Of a stretch of 64,000 nt of DNA, positions 57,083 through 64,000 are shown one piece after another. The notes beneath the pieces are model-generated. The model had not been told where the DNA came from and did not search any database. It saw only the letters and a program-made list of their open reading frames with translations. This DNA comes from Alteromonadaceae bacterium. Its GTDB lineage: Bacteria > Pseudomonadota > Gammaproteobacteria > Enterobacterales > Alteromonadaceae. The position numbers were made by a program, and so were the translations under genes. The stretch is from assembly GCA_013216015.1 (NCBI GenBank), contig JABSOI010000018.1, forward strand, positions 42,738-106,737, in the 5' to 3' direction. Within the stretch, counting starts at the first letter, position 1. Each line of letters starts with the position of its first letter.

Positions 57083-57875
57083 TGCTCGCTAAATTTATGC
57101 TGGTACTGATAATGTCGCTTCGCCACAAAGCAGGCATTTGAGCCGAAGCTAAGTGCTGCTCTAATAATTGGTCAAATAGCTTTTGAAAACGCGGTCTGCC
57201 AGATCGGGTAGATGAGACTCTGTTTTGTGGGTTAGTGAGCTTAGTAACAATGGGCTGAACCGTTACGGGTGGTGGTTTATTTTGCTGATTTTGTTCTAAA
57301 TCTAGGGTGTGACCTTGGCTATTGGCAATCCAAGTTCTAATTTTATTAATACGCTGTGCTGTTACCGGATTAACCAAAACTTGCAAAGTGACTTGGTATT
57401 GTTCTTTGGGTTGTAATTTCACATAAAATTCCCGACTGCTGAAATTTAACTGGTTGAGCTGGTTCATTAGCTCGGTTTCATTGTTAATTAACTTGCTAAT
57501 GGAATTGTTATAACTACTGCTTTCGACAACCAAATAAACTTCATCCCATAAATCATAAGTAATTTGATAGTTATATTTGAGCATGGAAATGATGTTGTCG
57601 TTTTGCTTTAAAGACAACAACAAACTGATATTATTAGGTAAACCACTGTTTAATTGTTTATGTAATAGTTGCTCGGGGTAGTTAATATCCCGAACAGATA
57701 TAATCATTTCTTGCTCATTTAGGTGAGTGCTGAGCTCAATAGCAAAACAAACACTAGCGCTAAACAAGTGAACAATCATCAAGGCCGTGATAATGAAGGC
57801 TCGATAAGCGTGGTTATGCTTACATCTAAACAGATATAAAGGGTTAAGTATTGTCGGGAAGTTTGAAGTCATCAT
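57069..57875 (-). CDS. Exported or anchored protein, DUF4390-like
   Basis: This 268-residue protein has an N-terminal hydrophobic segment (about 26-46, ending SVCFA), then a beta-rich domain and a proline-rich linker (about 195-215). The sequence LNSGLPNNISLLLSL resembles the pattern in DUF4390 proteins, which precede ntrY in beta-proteobacteria. The family call is tentative. Direct overlap with the POTRA gene upstream (1 base) and the kinase downstream suggests it is a periplasmic partner of the kinase. Confidence 0.6.
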   Translation of the reverse strand: MMTSNFPTILNPLYLFRCKHNHAYRAFIITALMIVHLFSASVCFAIELSTHLNEQEMIISVRDINYPEQLLHKQLNSGLPNNISLLLSLKQNDNIISMLKYNYQITYDLWDEVYLVVESSSYNNSISKLINNETELMNQLNQLNFSSREFYVKLQPKEQYQVTLQVLVNPVTAQRINKIRTWIANSQGHTLDLEQNQQNKPPPVTVQPIVTKLTNPQNRVSSTRSGRPRFQKLFDQLLEQHLASAQMPALWRSDIISTSINLASSGNE

Positions 57876-59212
57876 TATTCAGTCTCAGCGAGAAAAATAT
57901 TTGCAGAAAATCGGTATATCATATTTTCTGTTTGATGAGTATAGCCAGCAGAAAGCCCCATACTTACTGAGTCATAATCAATGTCTTTGAAATAAACACT
58001 GTCAATGTTGGCGCCAACATGCCAGCCAGAATAACTACCATTAAGTTTATCAATAGCATTAATGCTGGTATAACGGACAAAAATATTGCCTTGAATACCG
58101 GTAAAGTCCCTTTCATTAATTAAAGTATTCGTGGTTGTACCTAAAGTTAAGACGTTATGGTTGGCCAGGCTGAAATTTTGTCTATAAGAGATAGCCAAAT
58201 TTTGAGAATCTTTATCAAGGTTGATACTTGTTGAAAATACTGAGCCCGTCGTTGGAAAGAGAATATCGTCTTCAGAGTTCCAACCATAAGCAGCACTATA
58301 GAATTGTTCACTATCATCAAAATTTGCTTGAGCAGTGAAGGAAACATATGAATGTCTGGCAAAACGTCGACCTACGGAAATAATCAAAGGATCAAGTGAC
58401 AGCTCATCAGACTCTTCAAATAAACCATTGCTGATGAATGCAGCAGGCTGTTGAGTGGCTAGGTTTTGTTTTTCATCGTCGATACTCGAATAGCTAATAC
58501 TAGTACTTACATCTAAGTAGTAATAAGCTGAGTCGAATAAGTAGGGGTCATAATAGCTTAATCCTAGGCCATAGTTTTGACGATTAGTACGTTGATTATC
58601 GGTTAATGATAAGTCTAAAGGACTCGTTAAGGTACGGTTTTCTTCACCCTTGTTGAAATCTCCATATAAAGAAATAGAGAGTTCTTTGCCGGTGCCCCAA
58701 AAATTAAAATTGGTGACCTTGCTGGTCAAACGAAGGTGATTTGAGTGGTTATATGAATCACATAAGCCAAAATTGTAACTATTATTATTGTCTGTTAAAG
58801 AATAAAGGCAACTTCGGTTACTAGTATTTATACGGCTGTAAGCGTAGTTTGTCCCCAGCTCATATTGAATGTTACTGGCTTCATTAACATCAAATACTAC
58901 CACTACATGGTTGCGTACCGTGCTTTTTTCTAAATGAATAGAAATGTACTTAAATTGAATTAAGGTGCCTAATCTAAGTTGAGCATCGGCTATTTCATCT
59001 GCATCCAGTACCTGACCAATTTTTTGGTAATATTTTTTAGTAATAAAGTCACAGTCAGTGTTTTCATTGCCCTGACAAATTATGTCATCGATAATCAATA
59101 CTGCCTGAGTTGAGCTGGTACTGGACTCAGCAAAAGATCTCCATGAAGTTGCTAAAAAGAGTATTGAAAAAAGTACCATCAAATAGTGGTTGTGTGAAAT
59201 GTGCCTGCTCAT
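57875..59212 (-). CDS. Outer membrane protein with one POTRA domain and a beta-barrel (BamA/TamA-like)
   Basis: This 445-residue protein has a signal peptide (about 1-28, ending SFAES). A single POTRA-like domain (about 37-112: VLIIDDIICQGNENTDC, then the conserved DAQLRLGTLIQFKYI) and a 16-strand-type barrel with alternating aromatic strands follow. It is much shorter than BamA or TamA. It may insert or export an unknown client, or serve as a sensor. It is the first gene of the sigma-54 operon. No client gene such as an autotransporter lies in the window. Confidence 0.75.
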   Translation of the reverse strand: MSRHISHNHYLMVLFSILFLATSWRSFAESSTSSTQAVLIIDDIICQGNENTDCDFITKKYYQKIGQVLDADEIADAQLRLGTLIQFKYISIHLEKSTVRNHVVVVFDVNEASNIQYELGTNYAYSRINTSNRSCLYSLTDNNNSYNFGLCDSYNHSNHLRLTSKVTNFNFWGTGKELSISLYGDFNKGEENRTLTSPLDLSLTDNQRTNRQNYGLGLSYYDPYLFDSAYYYLDVSTSISYSSIDDEKQNLATQQPAAFISNGLFEESDELSLDPLIISVGRRFARHSYVSFTAQANFDDSEQFYSAAYGWNSEDDILFPTTGSVFSTSINLDKDSQNLAISYRQNFSLANHNVLTLGTTTNTLINERDFTGIQGNIFVRYTSINAIDKLNGSYSGWHVGANIDSVYFKDIDYDSVSMGLSAGYTHQTENMIYRFSANIFLAETE

Positions 59213-59270
59213 AATATAAATTCCTGCTTATGTTAATCGTATTAGTTAATTATTTTGTACATAAGTGATT

Positions 59271-59285
59271 GCAAAGCCTAAGCCA
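59271..59285 (-). promoter_or_regulatory. Sigma-54 promoter of the POTRA/kinase operon
   Basis: On the minus strand TGGCTTAGGCTTTGC matches the RpoN consensus with GG and GC separated by exactly 10 bases and a TTTGC -12 element. Transcription would start near 59259, 47 bases before the first gene. A weak inverted repeat TGTAG-N8-CTACA (59381-59398), about 100 bp further upstream, could be an activator site. Confidence 0.65.
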
Positions 59286-59541
59286 AGAAGATTTTTCGTG
59301 AAAAATAAATTTAACTTTATGTTATTATTGGTTTTATATTGCCATTGTATTTCGAGCTGGATTTTATCATAAATAAAAGTTGTAGTGAAAAAGCTACAGT
59401 TGCAGTGTAAATGTCTCAGAATAATCTAGCAACTACTTTGTTTTTTATTCAGTAAAATATAAGTTTGCTTATAAAAATAATGACGGCATAACAAGCTGCA
59501 AACAGAGCAGAAGTTTTATCCAACCAATAGCATTAAGAGTA

Positions 59542-59724
59542 ATGGAAATTGCGGCTGTCGAAGGTGGTATTGACAAAGCTATCAGTCAGTTGAAAGAAGC
59601 GATGAAAAAATATATTGTTCATTATAATTATCAAAAAAACATAAGAAACCAAAAGCTTAGGGCACAACCATGTTGGCTGGAAATTATTGCTGAATCGGAC
59701 AGTTCAAAGAGACCTATATCTTAA
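59542..59724 (+). CDS. Short doubtful open frame
   Basis: A 60-codon frame (starts MEIAAVEGGIDKAISQL) has a helical basic first half, weak AAGAG ribosome binding sequence, and no recognised family. It could be real, a leftover, or chance. Confidence 0.2.
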   Translation: MEIAAVEGGIDKAISQLKEAMKKYIVHYNYQKNIRNQKLRAQPCWLEIIAESDSSKRPIS

Positions 59725-59912
59725 ATTAGTTGCAGAAATGAGTACGATTAACTGATCTCGGGTTTTATGAGGAATATTAACTTTAAATTGATATAGTTAA
59801 TTTGTGTAAAGTATGCAGATTTAATTATTCAATTCCAATCTCCATATAACTCTTGATATGAATATGATAAAATTAATTATTATCTAGTGTTTAAAGCGAA
59901 ATACTTCACCAA

Positions 59913-60674
59913 ATGCCGACTGCAAAATTATTAGCGCCAATCTTATCTTTTTTAAAATGTGAAACACCACAAGCTTGGATCGATGAGGCGGTAAAAAAAG
60001 AAAATTTGCCCGTTATATTAATTGATCACCTCATCTGTGAATTAAAAGCCGCGCAATCAGCAATGTTCTTAATTCGTAAATATGCTGTTGATAAAAATAG
60101 TGGTGAAGCATTATTGCAATGGTTAAAACCGTATGAAACATTCACCTACAGACGAGAAGGTGATTGGCGCATGTTGCCTTCTAAAAATAATTTAACCAAG
60201 TCCGTCATTCCTAAATCAGATTCTGCCTATGGTCAGGGTTTGATCGATAAAATGGTCATGTTAATTAAAGAAGAGTTACATCATTTTTATCAGGTTTTAG
60301 AGATAATGGATGAGTATTGTGTGGAATATCAAAGAATTTCCTCAGGTAGATACGCTAAGGGGTTGTTACGTCATGTAAAAAATTATGAACCTGATGCACT
60401 TGTAGATAAGTTGATTGTAGGGGCATACATTGAAGCACGTTCCTGCGAGCGTTTCGCAAAATTAGCTCCACATGTTGATAAAAGGCTGGGCGACTTTTAT
60501 ATTTCTTTACTTCGTTCTGAAGCTCGGCATTATCAAGATTACCTTACTCTTGCAGAAGAAATAGCGGGCTGTGACATTACTGAACGTGTTCAATTTTTTG
60601 GTGAAAAGGAAGCCGAGTTAATATTTACACCTGATTCCGATTTTAAATTTCATAGTGGTATGCCAATCGCCTAG
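59913..60674 (+). CDS. miaE: tRNA 2-methylthio-N6-isopentenyl adenosine-37 hydroxylase
   Basis: This 253-residue di-iron monooxygenase hydroxylates ms2i6A37 to ms2io6A37 in tRNAs that read UNN codons. Two ferritin-like metal-binding motifs are seen: EELHHF and later EARSCERF with SEARHYQDY. The length is close to that of the Salmonella enzyme. The N-terminus (PQAWIDEA, LPVILIDHLICELKAAQ) is the stretch repeated in the two broken copies upstream. This copy is complete and has its own promoter. Confidence 0.93.
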   Translation: MPTAKLLAPILSFLKCETPQAWIDEAVKKENLPVILIDHLICELKAAQSAMFLIRKYAVDKNSGEALLQWLKPYETFTYRREGDWRMLPSKNNLTKSVIPKSDSAYGQGLIDKMVMLIKEELHHFYQVLEIMDEYCVEYQRISSGRYAKGLLRHVKNYEPDALVDKLIVGAYIEARSCERFAKLAPHVDKRLGDFYISLLRSEARHYQDYLTLAEEIAGCDITERVQFFGEKEAELIFTPDSDFKFHSGMPIA

Positions 60675-60744
60675 TGTATCTTTAGGAATGTAACAGTATG
60701 AATGTCCCAGTATGAATTAAGAAGTATGAAAAAATACAATTCGC

Positions 60745-61497
60745 TTATTTGTCAATAAAAGAGCAGTTTAGCAATTCAATATTGTCAGCTGTTACCTTTA
60801 ACCAGGCGCCTTGTTCATACCAATCACCCAATACTATACGTTGAGCGGCTTTTGAGTTAGCGGTTAAATCGTGAACAAAAGGGCGGTGGGTATGACCATG
60901 GATTAATAACTGGCTTTGATATTGTTCCAGGCATTTAATGACCTCTGTTTCTGTCACATCCATGATAACTTGAGATTTCAGAGCCGTGGCTTCGGCACTT
61001 CTTTTTCTATAATCTGCTGCTTTTTTGCGACGATAAAATAAAGGTAATGATTTGATCAACGTTTGCCACCACCATGAACGTGATTTAGTTCTGAATTTTT
61101 GATAAGCAATATCACGGGTGCAAAGGGTATCGCCATGCATTATTACTGTAGCTCGCCCGTATAAATCAATTAACTCGACTTCGGGCAATAACACCATGCC
61201 TGATTTTTCTGCGTATTGTTTACCTAACAGAAAATCTCTATTGCCGTGGATATAGAATATTTCGGTGCCTGTTTGCCTGAGAGCTAACAGTGCTTGGGCG
61301 ATAGTTATCACAAATGGACTATCATCATCGTCACCTATCCAACTTTCGAATAGATCACCGAGTATGTAAAGTTTTTCTGCTTGTGGTGCATCATTTTTTA
61401 AAAAGGACAGGAAAGTGTCGGTAATATCCGGCCTGTTTTGCGTTAAATGCAAGTCGGCAATAAAATATATTACCGACTTTTGATTTTGGGTCTTCAA
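60745..61497 (-). CDS. lpxH: UDP-2,3-diacylglucosamine diphosphatase
   Basis: This is the lipid A enzyme that cleaves UDP-2,3-diacylglucosamine to lipid X and UMP at the inner membrane. The metallophosphatase motifs are all present: IADLHL, LGDLFESWIGDDD, HGNRDFLLG, MHGDTLC, HGHTHRP. 250 residues, near the usual 240. A basic hydrophobic cap helix (SWWWQTLIKSLPLFYRRKKAAD) is seen. It starts 3 bases after the ppiB stop on the same strand. Confidence 0.95.
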   Translation of the reverse strand: MKTQNQKSVIYFIADLHLTQNRPDITDTFLSFLKNDAPQAEKLYILGDLFESWIGDDDDSPFVITIAQALLALRQTGTEIFYIHGNRDFLLGKQYAEKSGMVLLPEVELIDLYGRATVIMHGDTLCTRDIAYQKFRTKSRSWWWQTLIKSLPLFYRRKKAADYRKRSAEATALKSQVIMDVTETEVIKCLEQYQSQLLIHGHTHRPFVHDLTANSKAAQRIVLGDWYEQGAWLKVTADNIELLNCSFIDK

Positions 61498-61500
61498 GTT

Positions 61501-61992
61501 TTATTCTACGATTGTCGATTCAATAATGATATCTTCGACTGGAACATCTTGGTGACCTGCTGTAGTACCCGTTTTAACTGATGCCATTTTATCAATAACG
61601 TCCTGACCTTCAACTACTTCAGCAAAAACACAATAACCCCAACCTTGTGATGTTTTACTTGAAAAATCGAGGAAATTATTATCAACTAGATTGAAGAAAA
61701 ATTGGGCTGAAGCAGAGTGGGGATCTTGAGTTCTCGCCATGGCTAGTGTGCCGCGTTTATTACTTACACCGTTATCAGCTTCGTTTTTAATGCAAGCACG
61801 AGTTTCTTTTTCTGACATTCCTGAAGAAAAACCGCCACCTTGAACCATAAAGCCTTTTATTACACGATGAAAAATAATCCCGTTGTAGAAACCATCCTCA
61901 GCATACTGTTGAAAGTTTTTAGCGGTAACAGGGGCTTTATCGAAATCTAATTGAATTTTTATGTCGCCTAATGTTGTTTTGAAAATGATCAT
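61501..61992 (-). CDS. ppiB: Cytoplasmic peptidyl-prolyl cis-trans isomerase B (cyclophilin)
   Basis: This 163-residue cyclophilin speeds proline isomerisation during folding. It has no signal peptide, as in E. coli PpiB (164 residues). Active-site pieces are [13 protein letters not shown] (catalytic Arg), [11 protein letters not shown] and GYCVFAEVV. It forms an operon with lpxH and is divergent from cysS, the usual enteric order. Confidence 0.96.
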   Translation of the reverse strand: MIIFKTTLGDIKIQLDFDKAPVTAKNFQQYAEDGFYNGIIFHRVIKGFMVQGGGFSSGMSEKETRACIKNEADNGVSNKRGTLAMARTQDPHSASAQFFFNLVDNNFLDFSSKTSQGWGYCVFAEVVEGQDVIDKMASVKTGTTAGHQDVPVEDIIIESTIVE

Positions 61993-62171
61993 TGTGTGTC
62001 TCTTTAGTTATTATAAAGTGAGTTATAAAAAAGTTAATTGTTAAAAGGTTAGTAACAAAAATTATTTATTTAATAGTTTGGTAAATTGTAACGTAACTTA
62101 AAAAACATTTCTTGTGGAAATTGCCCCAAGCTGATGATCCTTTGCTTTTGTTAAGGTACAATTGCGAAATA

Positions 62172-62194
62172 ATCCCCTTTATAAGAAAGGGGAT
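62172..62194 (+). promoter_or_regulatory. Hairpin in the cysS leader
   Basis: ATCCCCTTT and AAAGGGGAT form a perfect 9-bp stem around ATAAG, 29 bases before the cysS start. No T run follows. It could be an RNA stability element or an operator. Confidence 0.5.
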
Positions 62195-62223
62195 AGTCAA
62201 TAATAAAGGGAAATAGAGAACTT

Positions 62224-63618
62224 ATGTTACAAATATACAATACCTTAAGCCGGAAAAAAGAAATCTTTAAACCGATCACTTCAGGAAAAGTTGGTTTGTA
62301 TGTTTGTGGGATCACTATTTACGATTATCTGCATATCGGTCATGCCAGAACTTATGTCGCTTTTGATATAGTTGCCCGTTACTTTAAGTATTTGGGGTAT
62401 GACGTTACGCATGTGCGTAATATTACTGATGTTGACGATAAAATTATCAAGCGCGCGGCTGAAAATGGTGAAAGCTGTCAAAGTTTAACTGAGCGCATGA
62501 CAAAGGAGATGTATCAGGATTTCGATGATTTAAATATTATGCGTCCAGATATTGCTCCAACCGTAACAGGCAATATGCCGGAAATTATTGCTTTAATAGT
62601 CCGTTTAATCGAACGGGGTCATGCCTATGTTGCCAGTAATGGCGATGTGATGTTTGAGGTTAGAACTTATAAAGATTACGGTAAGTTAAGTTTGCAAAAT
62701 TTAGACATGCTGCAAGCGGGTGCCCGTGTTGAAGTTGATGATGCAAAAAGAAATTCAATGGATTTCGTTTTGTGGAAAATGGCAAAACCTAAAGAGCCAA
62801 GTTGGGATTCGCCATGGGGTAAAGGGCGTCCTGGTTGGCACATAGAATGTTCTGCGATGAATAGTAAACATTTAGGCACGCATTTTGACGTTCATGGCGG
62901 TGGTTCTGATTTACAGTTTCCTCACCATGAAAATGAAATTGCTCAATCATGTTGTGCTTACGATACTCCGTATGTGAACTATTGGATGCACGGTGGCATG
63001 GTGCAAATAAATAAAGAAAAAATGTCTAAATCTTTAAACAATTTTTTCACATTACGTAGTGTGTTAAAAGAATATGATGCTGAATCAGTGCGTTTCTTTT
63101 TAACATCAAGTCATTACCGCAGTCAGCTGAATTATTCACAAGATAATTTAAGCCAGGCTCATGCCAGTTTAGCGCGTATTTATACTGCTCTAAGAGATGT
63201 TCAGTTAATTGAAGTAGCTTTAGATAGTAATGAATATGTGCAACGTTTCGAAAAAGCGATGGATGACGATTTTAATTGTCCTGAAGCTATGGCGGTATTA
63301 TTTGAATTAGCAAAAGAAATTAATTGCATTAAAACTACCGATGAAGATAAAACAGGGCAGCTTGCCTATATTCTGGTTAAATTAGGCGCTATTTTAGGTG
63401 TTGCTCAAAACTCTCCTGAAGCTTTTTTACAAGGTACTAATCAGGGGAATAGCCAATGTAATGAAGAAGTCACCATTATTGAAGCATTGATCAAGAAACG
63501 AAATGACGCCAGAGCCAGTAAAAATTGGGCAGCTGCTGACGAGGCCCGTGATGAATTAGCTGCTATGAATATTGTATTAGAAGATAGTGCAGAGGGTACA
63601 ACCTGGCGTAAAGGTTAG
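62224..63618 (+). CDS. cysS: Cysteinyl-tRNA synthetase
   Basis: This class I synthetase charges tRNA-Cys. HIGHARTY and KMSKS (residues about 268-272) are the signature motifs; the zinc ligands are the Cys in YVCGITIYD, the Cys in HIECSAM, and the His and Glu in FPHHENE. 464 residues, close to E. coli (461). A small insert in the C-terminal domain is Gln/Asn-rich. Divergent from ppiB. Confidence 0.97.
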   Translation: MLQIYNTLSRKKEIFKPITSGKVGLYVCGITIYDYLHIGHARTYVAFDIVARYFKYLGYDVTHVRNITDVDDKIIKRAAENGESCQSLTERMTKEMYQDFDDLNIMRPDIAPTVTGNMPEIIALIVRLIERGHAYVASNGDVMFEVRTYKDYGKLSLQNLDMLQAGARVEVDDAKRNSMDFVLWKMAKPKEPSWDSPWGKGRPGWHIECSAMNSKHLGTHFDVHGGGSDLQFPHHENEIAQSCCAYDTPYVNYWMHGGMVQINKEKMSKSLNNFFTLRSVLKEYDAESVRFFLTSSHYRSQLNYSQDNLSQAHASLARIYTALRDVQLIEVALDSNEYVQRFEKAMDDDFNCPEAMAVLFELAKEINCIKTTDEDKTGQLAYILVKLGAILGVAQNSPEAFLQGTNQGNSQCNEEVTIIEALIKKRNDARASKNWAAADEARDELAAMNIVLEDSAEGTTWRKG

Positions 63619-63644
63619 TTTTAGCAGTAAGTAATAAATAAAAA

Positions 63645-63671
63645 AGCTGGCAGTTAATCGCCAGTTTTTTT
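63645..63671 (+). terminator. Terminator of cysS
   Basis: CTGGC pairs with GCCAG across eight bases with an A run before and seven T residues after, 28 bases past the stop. Confidence 0.88.
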
Positions 63672-63927
63672 GTTTTAATGAATTGTTGGCCTTATGGGGC
63701 AAATTATTCACAAGTAGTTCGGGTATAGTTGCAATTTTCTTGATAACATTTATCCATTCGTAAATGTAATAGCAAAAGTCGTCCATTTTGTTGTATTTTG
63801 ATGAAATTTCATCAATATGACTTAAAAATGAGCGAACAAAAAAGTTTTTATAAAAAAGGTTTGACGGATAACATTCAACTAGGTAATATCCGCACCCGTT
63901 GAAAGCAACACAGTTTTTAACAAATGT
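63672..63927. other. Intergenic region before tRNA-Pro
   Basis: No gene is seen. The tRNA promoter should lie here; a TTGACG followed by an AT-rich stretch near 63861-63890 is a plausible candidate (about 45 bp before the tRNA). Confidence 0.5.
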
Positions 63928-64000
63928 CGGTGATTAGCGCAGCTTGGTAGCGCACTTGGTTTGGGTCCAAGGGGTCGCAAGTTCGAATCTTGCATCACCG
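63928..64000 (+). tRNA. tRNA-Pro (anticodon TGG), cut at the window edge
   Basis: The acceptor strands CGGTGAT and ATCACCG pair; the D-loop (AGCGCAGCTTGGTAGCGC), the anticodon loop with TGG (in TTTGGGT) and the T arm (GTTCGAATC) are standard. The discriminator and CCA end lie beyond the window. Confidence 0.95.

Larger units (their letters stand above)
59213..59912. other. Intergenic region between the sigma-54 operon and miaE
   Basis: It holds the sigma-54 promoter (59271-59285), a possible activator site (59381-59398), a doubtful 60-codon frame (59542-59724) and the miaE promoter (TATGATAAAAT near 59862). Nothing else is seen. Confidence 0.7.

Noticed and set aside
62172..62194. T-box or other riboswitch before cysS
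   Set aside because: Only one simple hairpin without a terminator is present and T-box leaders are not expected in this group.
63577..63786. Minus-strand frame of 69 codons after cysS
   Set aside because: It overlaps the cysS end and its terminator and has no ribosome binding site.

Overview
The window looks like the chromosome of a marine, low-GC gammaproteobacterium of the Colwelliaceae type (Colwellia/Thalassotalea-like). The reasons are the AT-rich backbone, the fused nuoCD, miaE, lpxH-ppiB-cysS, a 4-hydroxyphenylpyruvate dioxygenase gene, and small inverted-repeat elements with TTATACC-type ends that are typical of that group. The assignment rests on family resemblance only; no search was run.

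Layout. 1-1132: 3' part of ffh. 1354-9108: a MacB-type ABC export operon (adaptor, ATPase, two permeases) followed by a sigma-54 response regulator and a histidine kinase; a GG-N10-GC sigma-54 promoter and a cluster of TGTCCGC inverted repeats lie upstream. 9109-10430: decayed DNA with a CocE/NonD hydrolase remnant. 10431-23282: a visibly GC-richer catabolic island with a carotenoid oxygenase, two thiolases, an acyl-CoA ligase, a YhhN lysoplasmalogenase-like protein, a sterol desaturase/alkylglycerol monooxygenase-like gene and a TonB receptor. The desaturase gene is broken twice, by a Tn5/IS50-type insertion sequence with a perfect 9-bp target duplication and by a 156-bp MITE; in-silico removal of both restores one 416-codon frame. 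25147-40766: the complete complex I operon nuoA-B-CD-E-F-G-H-I-J-K-L-M-N.

41098-50271: a frameshifted DUF4097-type pseudogene, a DEAD-box helicase with a long leader, hppD, a GcvR-type ACT protein, a PilZ protein, ettA, a RelB/YafQ-like toxin-antitoxin pair whose toxin lacks the expected terminal histidine, and a fumarylacetoacetate-hydrolase-family gene. 50312-59912: an accessory region with two MITEs of different families side by side, an arylsulfatase, and a four-gene minus-strand operon (POTRA/beta-barrel protein, exported DUF4390-like protein, NtrY-like kinase, NtrX-like sigma-54 regulator) with its own sigma-54 promoter. Two broken copies of the promoter and first ~46 codons of miaE flank these cargo segments, while the intact miaE follows at 59913. 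60745-64000: lpxH, ppiB, cysS and tRNA-Pro(TGG), which reaches the window edge.

How the parts work together. Complex I, ffh, ettA, deaD, lpxH, ppiB, cysS and the tRNA are housekeeping. Two sigma-54 modules each appear to carry their own activator and to act on envelope functions. The GC-rich island reads as uptake (TonB receptor), oxidative cleavage (carotenoid oxygenase), CoA activation (ligase) and thiolysis (two thiolases) of a hydrophobic compound, beside genes that suggest ether-lipid turnover. The most unusual structure is the serial displacement of miaE 5' ends by cargo that carries no recombinase gene.
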